Shown: positions 6,345 to 15,976, counted from the stretch's first letter. The stretch: DNA of 55,715 nt from Acidobacteriota bacterium (GCA_025353165.1 JANXRE010000191.1:1-55715), one strand, 5' to 3'. Translations and numbers: made by a program. The notes: generated from the letters alone by a model not told the origin.

Positions 6345-8854
6345 TCTTCGTGCACCACCTCGATAGGATTCAGGCGCGTCGCGATTCGCGCCGGGTACAG
6401 ACCGGCGAGCACGGTCGCGGCATAGACGACCGTGAGCGCGCCGGCCAGCACGGCCACTGGCCAGTGGAACTGAATCGTCCAGCCGAAGGACTGTTTATTG
6501 ATGACGAATACCAGCAGCAGCGAGAGCACCAAGCCCAGCGCGAGCCCGGCCACGTTGGCGAGCAGGCCCAGCAGTCCGGCCTCCACCAGAATCAGCTTGC
6601 GAATTTGCGCTGTGGACGCGCCGAGAAAGCGAAGCAGCCCGAACTCGCGGCGGCGATCGATAACCAGCGCGAGAAGCGCTCCGGCAATCCCCATCACGGC
6701 GACGACGACGGCCACGGCTTCGAGCGCGTAGGTGATGGCGAACGTACGGTCGAACACCTTGATCGCGTCGGCTTTCAAGTTGCTGTTCGAGAGAATGAGA
6801 ATCTTGCGGCCGGCGGCAATACGCTCGATCTCTCCGCGCACCGTATTCGCGCTCGCGCCTGGCCTCAAGTACACCGCTACGTTGGAGGCGGCGGGATCGG
6901 GCAGATACTTCAGCATGGTCGCACGGTCCACGATGACATAGCCCCGCTCATTCGCGTAATCGTAATACACGTCCGCCACTCGAAACGCGACCTTGCGATC
7001 GCCGAGCGGCAGCACGATCCGGTCGCCACGTCGCACGCGGTGCTTGTTGGCGAACGGTTCGCTGACGATAGCGGCGTCCTGCCCGCGCAACTCCGGCAGG
7101 ACGTCCTCTGCGTTTCGTCCCGAAAGAAAGCGCGCGCGGCCGAATCGCAGAGCGACGCTGATGTTGCCGGAACCGAATGTCGCGGGCAGCCCCTGGTAAC
7201 TGGTTTCGTAGGCGCGGAAGGGATCGACGGCGACGACACCGGAAAGGGCGGCGATCTGCGCCGGGAGGCCGGGGTCGAGTGTCGGGTGACGGTCGGCCGA
7301 CGTTCTCCCGCCGGGACGCAGATAGAGGTCGGCTTTCAGTTGGTTGTCCATCCAGATGAGCACCGTCTCGCGGAAACTGCCGACCATGATTCCGACGGCG
7401 GTCATCATGGCGATGGCGGTGGAGAGCGCGCCGACCAGGACCGAGGTTCGACGGAGCGAGGCCGCGAGACTACGCGAGGCAAGCAGCGCTTCCACGCCGA
7501 GCAGTGCGCGTAGCAGGCGCGACGAGACGATGGAGAGCCCGGAGACCAGGGCGGGAATCGCGAACGCGGAGCAGCCGATAAGAAGCACCGCGGCGGCATA
7601 GCCGAAGATCGGTTTGCCCTCGATGGGCGGCCCGTGCCACGCCAGCGCGGCGGCCGCCCCGAGGATTGCGGCTATCATCAGGTCGCGCCCTTTGTGGACT
7701 TGCGCGACGTACTCACGCTGGCCCCGCGACATCGCCTCGACGGGCGAAACTCGCGAGGCTTCCAGGGCGGGCGACAACGCGGCGAGTACCGTCACCACGA
7801 GGGCAATCGTGAAGGCCAAGAGCACGGATGCGCCGGTGATTTCGATAGCCGCGGGCTGGCTGCTCACATATAACGATTCGACCGTCGAAGAGATCAGGCG
7901 CACGGAACCGACGGCCATCGCGCGGCCGAGCGCGATGCCGGCAACGGCTCCGGCCGCGCCGAACACGGCCGCTTCGGCTAGGAACACCAGCAACACGCCC
8001 GCGCGGCTGGCGCCGAGCGCGCGGGTGATGCCAATCTCAGGACGGCGGCGCACGACGGAGACGGAGATCGTGTTGTAGATGAGGAACGCGCCCACCACCA
8101 GCGCGATGTAGCTCAGCACCCGCAGGTTCCAGCGGAAGGCGGCGAGCATCCGGCGATTCTCGCTGGTGCGGCTGCCCTGCGGACGAACCTCGACTCCGGG
8201 CGGAAGCGCGGATTGCAGCCGCCGGGCCCACTCCTCGGCGCCCGGCTGAGCCGGAGTCTTAACGAGGATCGTGTCGATGCGATCGCCGCGGCCGAGATCG
8301 CGCGAGGCTGTCGCGATGTCCATGAGGATCGCGTCTCCGTCGAGCATTCCCGCGACCGTGTACTCTCCAACACGCTCTCCGACCACCAACGCAATGCGGT
8401 CGCCTTTCTTTGCGCCCATGCCGGCGGCAATCCAGACCACTCCCTTACGGTCGTGGCTCTGAAACTGGTCCGCGACCGTAAGGGAGCCGTACTTCCGATC
8501 GAGACCGCCCTTTAGTAAGTCAACGCCTATCAGTGGAACCGTTCTCCCACTGGCCACAACAGTCGCGAAGTCCTCGATGCGCGGGCGCACGTCGAGATCG
8601 TAGGGCAGAGTCGCGAGAATCCCCGCAACGCGATCCGGCACGCCACCCGTCGCCGTGACCTCGAGATCGGCGTCGCCCGCCAGCGCGTCCATGGAGGAAT
8701 GGAACGAACCCGCCGCCGCGGTGCCGGCCAGATCGATGGCGAGCACGACTCCGACGCCCAGCGCTACCGCGAACACCGTGAGCGCCGTGCGGGCGGGCTC
8801 GCGCAACATGGGCCGCAGAACGAGCTGATGAAACACTCGCAGGCGCGGTATCAA
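6341..8854 (-). CDS. ABC transporter permease with two FtsX/MacB cores
   Basis: The 837-residue inner-membrane protein holds two FtsX-type permease halves in one chain, corresponding to AttF and AttG. The N-terminal helix is followed by a periplasmic MacB_PCD-like domain and three helices ending near PALEASRVSPVEAM. A middle group of hydrophobic segments leads to a second anchor (SVLVGALSTAIAMMTAVGIM), a second periplasmic domain, and three closing helices ending at PARIATRLNPIEVV. Such mechanotransmission-type exporters move lipids, lipoproteins or small amphiphiles rather than importing solutes. The start is a TTG whose last two bases overlap the ATPase stop (TTGA), and the stop overlaps the lipocalin start, so the three genes are one translationally coupled unit. 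Confidence 0.88.
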   Translation of the reverse strand: MIPRLRVFHQLVLRPMLREPARTALTVFAVALGVGVVLAIDLAGTAAAGSFHSSMDALAGDADLEVTATGGVPDRVAGILATLPYDLDVRPRIEDFATVVASGRTVPLIGVDLLKGGLDRKYGSLTVADQFQSHDRKGVVWIAAGMGAKKGDRIALVVGERVGEYTVAGMLDGDAILMDIATASRDLGRGDRIDTILVKTPAQPGAEEWARRLQSALPPGVEVRPQGSRTSENRRMLAAFRWNLRVLSYIALVVGAFLIYNTISVSVVRRRPEIGITRALGASRAGVLLVFLAEAAVFGAAGAVAGIALGRAMAVGSVRLISSTVESLYVSSQPAAIEITGASVLLAFTIALVVTVLAALSPALEASRVSPVEAMSRGQREYVAQVHKGRDLMIAAILGAAAALAWHGPPIEGKPIFGYAAAVLLIGCSAFAIPALVSGLSIVSSRLLRALLGVEALLASRSLAASLRRTSVLVGALSTAIAMMTAVGIMVGSFRETVLIWMDNQLKADLYLRPGGRTSADRHPTLDPGLPAQIAALSGVVAVDPFRAYETSYQGLPATFGSGNISVALRFGRARFLSGRNAEDVLPELRGQDAAIVSEPFANKHRVRRGDRIVLPLGDRKVAFRVADVYYDYANERGYVIVDRATMLKYLPDPAASNVAVYLRPGASANTVRGEIERIAAGRKILILSNSNLKADAIKVFDRTFAITYALEAVAVVVAVMGIAGALLALVIDRRREFGLLRFLGASTAQIRKLILVEAGLLGLLANVAGLALGLVLSLLLVFVINKQSFGWTIQFHWPVAVLAGALTVVYAATVLAGLYPARIATRLNPIEVVHEE

Positions 8855-9525
8855 TGGCGGTCGATCCCTTCGATGCGGCCGTCGCGCATGCGAACTACGC
8901 GGTCGGTGATCGCCGCCGATTCGAGGCTGTGGGTGGCCATCAGGATGGCGGCGCCGCGCTCCTTGGCAACCCGGCTAAGCACTTCGAGCACGGCTTCTCC
9001 GGTCGCCGTGTCGAGGTTTCCAGTCGGCTCGTCGGCCAGCAGCAGGCGGGGCTCGTGAACCAGCGCGCGCGCGATGCCGGCACGCTGCATCTGGCCGCCC
9101 GAAAGCTGGTGCGGATATCGCGCCCCGTAGTCTTCGAGACCCACCAACCGCAGCTTTTCGAGCGCCGCGCCGGCATCGCGCCGGCCCGACAACAACAGCG
9201 GCAAGGCAACGTTCTCTAGAACCGTGAGTGTGTTCAGCAACTGGAACGACTGAAAAACAAAGCCGACTTTCTCGCGGCGCAAGCGCGTAAGGCCGGCATC
9301 GCCGAGCGACGACGTATCCTCGCCGTCCAGCAGCACGCGGCCCGAGGTGGGAAAGTCCATCGCGCCCGCGAGGTTCAGGAGAGTGGACTTCCCGCAGCCG
9401 CTCTTCCCCATCAGCGCGACGAATTCACCCGCCTCCACGTCGAGCGATACCGCGTTGAGCGCGCGCACGGGCTCGCCGTCGCCCGCATAGTCCTTGGTAA
9501 TGTTTTCGAGCCTTAGGAGGGGCAC
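8851..9525 (-). CDS. ABC transporter ATP-binding protein (LolD/MacB/AttE type)
   Basis: A 224-residue ATPase with all core motifs: Walker A GKSGCGKST, Q-loop in FVFQSFQLL, signature LSGGQMQRAGIARAL, Walker B LLLADEPTGNLD and the H-loop histidine in ATHSLE. These place it in the LolD/FtsE/MacB family that energises FtsX-type permeases. I take GTG at 9525 as the start: it gives PLLRLENITKDY right away and shares one base with the isocitrate dehydrogenase TAG stop (TAGTG), whereas longer versions only read back into that gene. It forms an exporter with the permease and lipocalin-like genes downstream, resembling attEFGH of Agrobacterium. Confidence 0.92.
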   Translation of the reverse strand: MPLLRLENITKDYAGDGEPVRALNAVSLDVEAGEFVALMGKSGCGKSTLLNLAGAMDFPTSGRVLLDGEDTSSLGDAGLTRLRREKVGFVFQSFQLLNTLTVLENVALPLLLSGRRDAGAALEKLRLVGLEDYGARYPHQLSGGQMQRAGIARALVHEPRLLLADEPTGNLDTATGEAVLEVLSRVAKERGAAILMATHSLESAAITDRVVRMRDGRIEGIDRH

Positions 9526-10541
9526 TATTGCTGTTTTTGAATCTCCTTCACCACGGCGCTGGTGAACTCGGCGGTGCTGCACGCGCCGCCCACGTCGCAG
9601 GTCAGTTTCTCGCCCCTTTCGTACACGGCGCGGACGGCCAATCCGAGCCGCTTGGCGGCCTCGATCTCCCCGAGGTGCGTCAGCATCATCTCCGCTGAAA
9701 ACATCAGGGCTGTAGGATTCGCCAGACCTTTTCCGGCGATGTCGGGGGCGCTGCCGTGCACGGCTTCGAAGATGGCGAGCTTTTCCCCGATGTTCGCGCC
9801 AGGCACCAGGCCAAGACCGCCCACCAGCCCGGCAGTGAGGTCGGAGACGATATCGCCGTACAGGTTCGGCATCAGCAGAAGATCGAACCGTTCGGGGTGC
9901 ATCACCAACTGCATGCAGGCGTTGTCCACGATCAGTTCGCGGTACTCCACTTCCGGATACCCGAGCGCGACTTCGCGGGCGCAGCGCAAGAACATCCCGT
10001 CGCTCAGCTTCATGATGTTGGCCTTGTGGACCGAGGTGATTCTTTTCCGGCCGTTTTCGCGCGCATACCGAAACGCGTACTCGGCGATGCGAATCGACGC
10101 AACGCGCGTAATCACTTTAATGCTGGTGATCACATCCTTAACGACCTCGTGCTCCAAACCGGCGTAAAGGTCCTCGGTGTTCTCGCGGAAAATGATCATA
10201 TCGATCGCGACGTCGGTGTATCGCGTTTTCACGCCCGGCAAGGTCCGCACGGGTCGCACGTTGGCGTACAGATCGAGCGCCTTTCGCAGCGCGACGTTCA
10301 CGCTTGGGAAGCCGCCGGCGATGGGCGTGGTCACCGGTCCTTTCAATCCGACTTTCGTGCGGTGGATGGATGCAATGATTTCTGGAGGCAGCACTTCGTT
10401 GCGGCGGAGAATCACTTCTTCGTTCAGTTCACAGCGTTCCCATTGGATGTTTACGCCAGTGGCTTCGACGGCGCGCACGGCCGCAGCCGTGACCTCCGGG
10501 CCGATCCCGTCGCCGGGGATGAGGGTTGCATGATGACTCAC
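9525..10541 (-). CDS. icd: NAD-dependent isocitrate dehydrogenase
   Basis: This 338-residue decarboxylating dehydrogenase oxidises isocitrate to 2-oxoglutarate in the citric acid cycle. It has the beta-decarboxylating family pattern: TLIPGDGIGPEV, substrate-binding region ending SVNVALRKALDLYANVRP, IIFRENTEDLYAGLE, the metal-binding aspartates in LLLMPNLYGDIVSDLTAG, and the cofactor loop FEAVHGSAPDIAGKGLANP. The length and that loop fit the short NAD-type enzymes (as in Idh of Hydrogenobacter or eukaryotic IDH3) more than the longer NADP type. 3-isopropylmalate dehydrogenase is the alternative, but the IIFRENTEDLYAG form favours isocitrate. The GTG at 10541 is preferred; TACAAT lies 6 bases upstream. 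It is divergent from purH, with a 35-base gap. Confidence 0.85.
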   Translation of the reverse strand: MSHHATLIPGDGIGPEVTAAAVRAVEATGVNIQWERCELNEEVILRRNEVLPPEIIASIHRTKVGLKGPVTTPIAGGFPSVNVALRKALDLYANVRPVRTLPGVKTRYTDVAIDMIIFRENTEDLYAGLEHEVVKDVITSIKVITRVASIRIAEYAFRYARENGRKRITSVHKANIMKLSDGMFLRCAREVALGYPEVEYRELIVDNACMQLVMHPERFDLLLMPNLYGDIVSDLTAGLVGGLGLVPGANIGEKLAIFEAVHGSAPDIAGKGLANPTALMFSAEMMLTHLGEIEAAKRLGLAVRAVYERGEKLTCDVGGACSTAEFTSAVVKEIQKQQ

Positions 10542-10576
10542 GAGAACATTGTACCCGCATGGCACAATGGGGCTTC

Positions 10577-12130
10577 ATGGCCAGAATTCAACGGGCATTG
10601 TTGAGCGTCACCGATAAGACCGGAGTGGTGGAGTTTGCGCGTGGTTTGGCGGCGCTCGGCGTGGAATTGATCTCCACCGGCGGGACGTTCCGCGCGTTGC
10701 AGGCGGGCGGCGTGCCGGTTCGCGAGGTGGCGGAGGTAACGGGATTCCCTGAGATGCTGGACGGCCGGGTCAAAACGATTCACCCGCGCGTGGCGGCGGG
10801 CGTGCTCGCGATCCGGTCGAACGCTGCTCACATGGCGGCGCTGGCCGACCACGATATCCCTTTGATCGACATGGTGGTGGTCAACCTCTATGCATTCGAG
10901 AAAATTGCCGCCAAGAGCGACGCGGCGGTTGCGGAACTGATCGAGAATATCGACATCGGCGGTCCCACGATGATCCGGGCCGCGGCCAAGAACTACCAGG
11001 ATGTCGCGGTGGTGACGTCGCCGGAGGACTACGCCGCGCTGCTGGATGAGCTGCACGAACGGCGGAGCCTGTCGCTCGCGACCCACTGGAGACTGGCGCG
11101 GAAGGCATTCGAGGTGACTGCCCGTTATGACGGAGCGATCAGCCAGCGGCTGTCGCGCATTCGAGTCGAAGACGGAGACTTCGTCGACTCGGCGGACACG
11201 TTCGGTCCCGTTCTGCATCTGGATGCGGACCGCTCGATGGGACTGCGGTACGGCGAGAACCCGCATCAGCAGGCCGCACTGTACACCTGCCGGCGGGGCG
11301 GAATTGCCGGCGCCGAGCAGCTTCACGGCAAGGAGCTTTCGTACAACAACCTGGTGGATCTCGATGCCGCGTGGCAACTGATCCTCGAGTTCGACGAGCC
11401 GGCGTCGGCGATCATCAAGCACACCAACCCGTGCGGATGCGCGGAAGCGGCGACCCTGGTAGAGAGCTACCGCCGCGCGTTCGAAGCCGATCCCGTGTCG
11501 GCATTCGGCGGCGTGCTGGCGTTCAACCGCGTCCTGGACGAGGAGACCGCGCGGGAGATTTCGAAGACGTTCATCGAGGCCATCGCGGCGCCCGAGTATA
11601 CGCCCGCGGCGCTGGATGTTCTGTGCGCGAAGAAGAACCTGCGGCTGCTGAGGGTGACGCGCGCGGCGGCGGACGAGCCGGTGCTGAAGTCGATCTCGGG
11701 CGGCTTTCTCATGCAGACCGCGGACACTCATCGGTTGACCCGCGAGCAAGCCGTCGTTAAGACAGAGCGGCAGCCGACGGACGGGGAGTGGCGCGCGCTG
11801 ATGTTCGGATGGAAGGTCTGCAAGCACGTTAAGTCGAACGCGATCGTGTACGCGCGTCCCGGGCAGAGCGTGACGGTGGGAGCAGGGCAGATGAGCCGGG
11901 TCGATTCGGTGAAAGTCGGCGCGATGAAGGCGGTCCTTCCGCTTGCAGGGACAGTGCTGGCGTCGGATGCATTCTTCCCATTCCCGGACGGAGTGGAGGC
12001 GGCGGCGGAACACGGCATCACGGCGGTGATTCAACCCGGCGGCTCGGTGCGGGACGAGGAAGTGATCGCGGCCGCAAACCGGTTAGGGTTGGCGATGGTG
12101 TTTACTGGGGTCCGGCATTTCCGGCATTAG
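10577..12130 (+). CDS. purH: Bifunctional AICAR formyltransferase / IMP cyclohydrolase
   Basis: PurH (517 residues) carries out the last two steps of IMP synthesis: formylation of AICAR with 10-formyl-THF, and ring closure. The N-terminal MGS-like cyclohydrolase domain reads [15 protein letters not shown] and [13 protein letters not shown], with [13 protein letters not shown]. The transformylase domain has [14 protein letters not shown], the catalytic lysine-histidine in [13 protein letters not shown], and ends in [19 protein letters not shown] and [11 protein letters not shown], the canonical C-terminus. The ATG at 10577 gives the standard [16 protein letters not shown] start. Its last 280 bases are duplicated in decayed form at 15302-15519. 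Confidence 0.97.
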   Translation: MARIQRALLSVTDKTGVVEFARGLAALGVELISTGGTFRALQAGGVPVREVAEVTGFPEMLDGRVKTIHPRVAAGVLAIRSNAAHMAALADHDIPLIDMVVVNLYAFEKIAAKSDAAVAELIENIDIGGPTMIRAAAKNYQDVAVVTSPEDYAALLDELHERRSLSLATHWRLARKAFEVTARYDGAISQRLSRIRVEDGDFVDSADTFGPVLHLDADRSMGLRYGENPHQQAALYTCRRGGIAGAEQLHGKELSYNNLVDLDAAWQLILEFDEPASAIIKHTNPCGCAEAATLVESYRRAFEADPVSAFGGVLAFNRVLDEETAREISKTFIEAIAAPEYTPAALDVLCAKKNLRLLRVTRAAADEPVLKSISGGFLMQTADTHRLTREQAVVKTERQPTDGEWRALMFGWKVCKHVKSNAIVYARPGQSVTVGAGQMSRVDSVKVGAMKAVLPLAGTVLASDAFFPFPDGVEAAAEHGITAVIQPGGSVRDEEVIAAANRLGLAMVFTGVRHFRH

Positions 12131-12194
12131 GACGATCATGAATAGAATGCCAGCAGAGCGTCCTCCTTTAGGGCTCTAGTAGTTAAGGGGACCA

Positions 12195-14753
12195 TTACTT
12201 CGGCGCTGCCGGAACGGATGATTCCTCCCTGCCCACAAGAATGTTCCGGATTGTGTCCGAACCAAAGCCGATAGCGATGAGGCTCCACATGCTACTGTCA
12301 TTACCGCTGCCAACCGTAGTGTACCCGAGCGCCGCAAGAGGGACTAGGAGCGCCGCAATGAGTTGAAACATCTCGAGCCAGAAGCGTCCCAATTTTTCCT
12401 GAGTGCGGCCTGTTGGATCGGGGTAGATGGTTAGATGCTCAATCTTGCCACGGTCTACCGACACTTCGCTCGCTATGGTGCCGCTGTCAAAGAAGTGGTA
12501 TACATGCCATCCAGTCTCGGGAAGTCTCACCGGCTCTTGATACGCTAACCCCCCGGATATCCACCAAAGTAGTCGCACCCACCACGATCCGCTTGGGGAT
12601 GCTTTGACGGGGGGACGGTCTACCGGTCTTAGATGGAGACGGCGCATCATCCTTCCCCATCTGCGCTCGTGCCAGTCGTGAAAGATCCACCGGCACGAAA
12701 CGAGATCCCGGGCCGCTGCCATATTCAAGCGTTCATCTCGAAAACGCAAGCTGAACCCAACTTTTTGATAGAGAGAAGGTAGGGCTGGGTCCGGAACTAT
12801 ATCCGCTTCGCCGTCATGCAGAGCTATCAGTATGTCCTCTTTCGAAATATGTTCCACGAGTTGCTGTAGTAGAGACTTAGCAGCCTGCAGGTGTTCTCTC
12901 GTCGGGGCACTCAGCCAGTGATGAAGGTCGTCCCACCAGCTAGGCCGCACGGCCGCATCAGACCAAACGGCCGTATTAAACAGCATTTCCTGAATAAGTT
13001 CCAGCGCGGACAGTTCCAGATCGGCTCGTACAGGCTTCACTGACTTCACCCACTTGCCGCCGTCTGGATCGTCGGTTTTGTTTGGCAGCAGCAATGGATT
13101 CGGAAAGCAGCTGGCAATCAATGTCGGCGTCTCCGGACGCTTCAAATTATTATTGGCGTCCACCTTGAACCATTCCTGAAGGATCTTCCATCGGCCAGAG
13201 AGCAAAGCCTCAAACGCATCCTTTTCAGCCTGACTCGGCTCACGGATGAGCTTTTCCGCGCTCTCCAGCCGCTGCTTAACAAACAGCCATTCCTCATCCG
13301 ACAGTTGATCGCGAAGGAGTGTATCCGACGTGTCTTCCAGCATTTCCTCGATTTGGTTCAATCGGGTGGGCGCGGCCCCCTGTTCGATCAATATTTTTCT
13401 GCGGATCAGAGCAGCGTCGAGGCGCTGCACAGCCTCAATACGCCGGTTTAGTTTGGGCAGGCCCTGCTCCACGCGTAGCGCGGAATCGGCATAGCTCGGC
13501 CAGAATGCCCACACCTCTCCTCGGATCTGGTCGAGCGTTCTGCGCTCCACGCCCAGAAAAACCCGCAAATTGCTCTTCACTTCCGCGGAAATGCCCGCCG
13601 TAAGTTTGGCCGCCTGATTCAATTGATACTTCAGTTGCCGCTTGCGCTTAAAGTTGGGAATGGAAACGCGCAAGAGCAGCGACAGGGCGGCGCCCGTAAA
13701 CAGCCAGCCCACAACTCGGAGCAGGCTAGACCTCACCGACTTGTCGTTCGGATCGAACTGGACTTCCAGCGGCAGGTTCTGTTCGTGTATACCGCTGGCC
13801 GTCTCACCGAAGCGCAGAGTCAACCATCCCTTGCGCTTTGCCTTTCGCGCGTAGCCCGTCTCGGCATCGAGGAACCAGGAATGGGGGGCCTCCGTGCTCA
13901 GAGTGATCTGGGCGTATTGTGGAACCTTAAAAGGTGTCCACGCGGAGTCCGCACAGGCACTGCCGCCACTAGGGGATGGCCCTGGCTCCCATGGCCGCAG
14001 CGTGTCGAAGACTTGCCGGATTCTCGCGACGAACGCGGCGAATCCAGAGATGGCCCCACCGGGATGTTGGTTGGGAGCCGCACCCGTACTTTTCGCGGCT
14101 TCCTGACCCCGAGGCTTGAACTCACGCTCGGGCTCGACCATGCATACGTCTTCGTTTTCAAATCGCAGTCTCGCTCGGACGTCCCCATAGGAGGCGGCAG
14201 AGGAGTTCTCCAGAACGATCTTAAACCGCTGGCCCTCTCGCGCGACGAAGTTGTCACCGACCGCAGGCTTTGCAATCAGACCGGGCTTGGCAAAATGAAG
14301 TATTCCTATTTGCCTGCCTTGGTATAGCAGAGGAGCCGAACTTTCTCCAAAGGGCACGATTCCCTTGATCTTGAAGTCTCCCGAGAATCCGCTCGCCGTC
14401 GATCCCATGATTTTGCCGTCCGTGATCTGGGGGCGTAAGACCAAATTCGGCTCTTGAGTACTTACCAGAAGCCCAGCAGTGAAGTCGGTGATTCTGGCAT
14501 CCGTTACGATTCCTGGCAGCGGCACCAATTTCGGTTCTGCCTCGTCGCTGTCCGGAGAAACCAGGATCACCGAGCCGTCGGACGCAGTCTGATCCGATGG
14601 CTTGGACATAAATGGCGGTTTAGTCTGTTTAGTTGATTCGCCGGTTTCACGTGGTGCCGGGGTTTCCTTCGGGACTGCCTTCTGGGCCCATGCGGATACA
14701 CACACGAAGAATACTATCAGGGAAGGTAAGCAGAGCCGATAAGTGCACGCCAT
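12195..14753 (-). CDS. Orphan exported/membrane protein of 852 residues
   Basis: I do not recognise this protein. It begins with a good signal peptide (CLPSLIVFFVCVSAWA followed by QKAVPKE), continues with about 330 residues of beta-rich, presumably periplasmic sequence, then a transmembrane segment (VVGWLFTGAALSLLLRVSI) and a long, charged, helical region with coiled-coil character, presumably cytoplasmic. Near the C-terminus come a hydrophobic pair (FQLIAALLVPLAALGY and MWSLIAIGFGSD) and the tail TIRNILVGREES. A clear Shine-Dalgarno (AGAGGAG at 14761-14768, minus strand) supports the ATG. Base composition and codon use look less GC-biased than the neighbours. With a decayed purH tail on its far side, it looks imported. 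No catalytic motif is visible. Confidence 0.8.
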   Translation of the reverse strand: MACTYRLCLPSLIVFFVCVSAWAQKAVPKETPAPRETGESTKQTKPPFMSKPSDQTASDGSVILVSPDSDEAEPKLVPLPGIVTDARITDFTAGLLVSTQEPNLVLRPQITDGKIMGSTASGFSGDFKIKGIVPFGESSAPLLYQGRQIGILHFAKPGLIAKPAVGDNFVAREGQRFKIVLENSSAASYGDVRARLRFENEDVCMVEPEREFKPRGQEAAKSTGAAPNQHPGGAISGFAAFVARIRQVFDTLRPWEPGPSPSGGSACADSAWTPFKVPQYAQITLSTEAPHSWFLDAETGYARKAKRKGWLTLRFGETASGIHEQNLPLEVQFDPNDKSVRSSLLRVVGWLFTGAALSLLLRVSIPNFKRKRQLKYQLNQAAKLTAGISAEVKSNLRVFLGVERRTLDQIRGEVWAFWPSYADSALRVEQGLPKLNRRIEAVQRLDAALIRRKILIEQGAAPTRLNQIEEMLEDTSDTLLRDQLSDEEWLFVKQRLESAEKLIREPSQAEKDAFEALLSGRWKILQEWFKVDANNNLKRPETPTLIASCFPNPLLLPNKTDDPDGGKWVKSVKPVRADLELSALELIQEMLFNTAVWSDAAVRPSWWDDLHHWLSAPTREHLQAAKSLLQQLVEHISKEDILIALHDGEADIVPDPALPSLYQKVGFSLRFRDERLNMAAARDLVSCRWIFHDWHERRWGRMMRRLHLRPVDRPPVKASPSGSWWVRLLWWISGGLAYQEPVRLPETGWHVYHFFDSGTIASEVSVDRGKIEHLTIYPDPTGRTQEKLGRFWLEMFQLIAALLVPLAALGYTTVGSGNDSSMWSLIAIGFGSDTIRNILVGREESSVPAAPK

Positions 14754-15299
14754 TGTCGCACTCTCCTCTAGTCAACGCCAATCGAAAGTATCATACATCA
14801 ACTGACGGCAAACAATTATAATAAAGCGTTCCCAGATATAGTTTCGGACATGAGGTCACCGGTGTCTCGATCAACAGTCTTGCGGCGGCATCGGCACTGC
14901 GCAGCAAAAGTTAAGCGGCGGCGACGTTTCCCTCTGATGGGGAGGTTAGAGATGCGGTGAGGAACAGATGACGCTACGGGATGGGGCAAAGCGCATCGCA
15001 GATCTTGCAGTGAGGATTTGTCCGGCACCGCCCCCACAATCGACGCGACTTACCTCGGCTGCTGGAGAGGCGCATAATTAGACGCGGATCGTGAGCGGTC
15101 CACAGCAGACTTGTGGCGTTTGCAGACTGGATCGTGAGCTGGTACTCGCTCGACTGTGAATGGGCTGGTTATCCGAATGAAGGGGCCGCCGGACGGATCC
15201 ATCGCGCCAAATCGTCCCTCTCCGTCGCTTGTGCTCGGCGGAGGCGCCACAGCGGCTGATCGATTCAGGGAGGGTGTCGGTGAGGCGAATACAGTCTCT
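14754..15299. other. Non-coding interval behind the orphan gene
   Basis: About 545 bp without a supportable gene. A perfect minus-strand TATAAT at 14815-14820 (reads attata on the plus strand) could be the -10 of the orphan gene's promoter and would give a leader of roughly 55 bases, but I see no good -35 at 16-18 bases. Short reading frames on both strands here lack ribosome binding sites and family resemblance. The left half is visibly AT-richer than the surroundings. Confidence 0.4.
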
Positions 15300-15301
15300 T
15301 G

Positions 15302-15519
15302 CGCGCGGATGGGGCAGCGTGACGGTTGGGGCAGGCAAGATTAGCGGCGTGGATTCGGGAAGGTCGGGCGATGAAGGCCCTACTTCCGCTGGCCGCACGG
15401 ACGCGGGATCACAGCGATGATTCAGCCGGGCGGCTCGGTGCGGGACGAGGAAGTGATCGCGACCGCCAACGGTCCAGGGCTGGCGATGGTGTTTACGGGA
15501 GTGAGGCCTTTCCGGCATT
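15302..15519 (+). pseudogene. purH: Second, decayed copy of the purH 3' end
   Basis: This stretch aligns with purH 11851-12128. The last ~100 bases are about 85% identical by eye and still read [19 protein letters not shown] and [11 protein letters not shown]. The first ~95 bases keep SVTVGAGKISGVDS before small indels break the frame. About 60 bases in the middle (the region for [15 protein letters not shown] in purH) are missing. The homology stops within a few bases of the purH stop position. It has no start and no N-terminal 420 codons, so it cannot work. Together with the intact purH end it flanks the 12.1-15.3 kb segment that carries the orphan membrane protein gene. Confidence 0.85.
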
Positions 15520-15639
15520 CCAGGCGTGGGGACTCCTCGCCATGCCTCGCTCCGGTCTGCGGACTTGGTGCCCGTTTTGTCCACATCCGATTCGGCCCGC
15601 CGTACCATGCCCGGGGGCGATTATCAAAAATCGGGGGGC

Positions 15640-15667
15640 TTGACAACGGTTCCGTAATGCCTAGAAT
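15640..15667 (+). promoter_or_regulatory. Sigma-70-type promoter
   Basis: TTGACA at 15640-15645 and TAGAAT at 15662-15667 are separated by 16 bases: a perfect -35 and a 5/6 -10. Transcription would start near 15674, giving a leader of about 17 bases to the ATG of the 49-residue gene at 15691. No Shine-Dalgarno is visible in that leader. Confidence 0.7.
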
Positions 15668-15690
15668 AGAGAAATATCTGTCTTGGCTTT

Positions 15691-15840
15691 ATGCAACTCT
15701 GCGACCACAAGCGAACCGAAATGATGGCGCGTCGGGATGGGGTGGATTACCTCCGCTGTCTCGACTGCGACCAGGTGTTCGAGGCTGAAGACCTCGAAGC
15801 GGTGCCTGCCTACGACGAGGAAGACGCCGCGACGGCCTGA
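15691..15840 (+). CDS. Small zinc-ribbon-like protein, 49 residues
   Basis: The frame encodes 49 residues with a CxxH pair near the start (LCDHKRTEM) and a CxxC pair at residues 23-26 ([15 protein letters not shown]), ending in a very acidic tail. This is the layout of a mini zinc ribbon (CH...CC). I recall similar short proteins in acidobacterial genomes, but cannot check. It has its own strong-looking promoter (15640-15667) and lies just before the flagellar operon, separated by 166 bases. A nucleic-acid or protein-binding adaptor role would be typical for the fold; nothing more specific can be said. Confidence 0.7.
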   Translation: MQLCDHKRTEMMARRDGVDYLRCLDCDQVFEAEDLEAVPAYDEEDAATA

Positions 15841-15976
15841 AATTCCTGCCCGCCTGATCCCGTTTCGAAACGAAGCCATTCCCTTTCGGGAACCGTTTCT
15901 TGTCATGCGCCAAGATTCCGGCGCACGGCCCAGCCAGATTTTTACCATTTTCGGTTGTTTTCATACCGTGCGAGTC

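Noticed and set aside
15860-15960. Hairpins (TTCCC/GGGAA, CGTTTCGAAACG) after the zinc-ribbon gene as a terminator
   Set aside because: Stems are only five to six base pairs without a convincing T-run directly after them; too weak to call.
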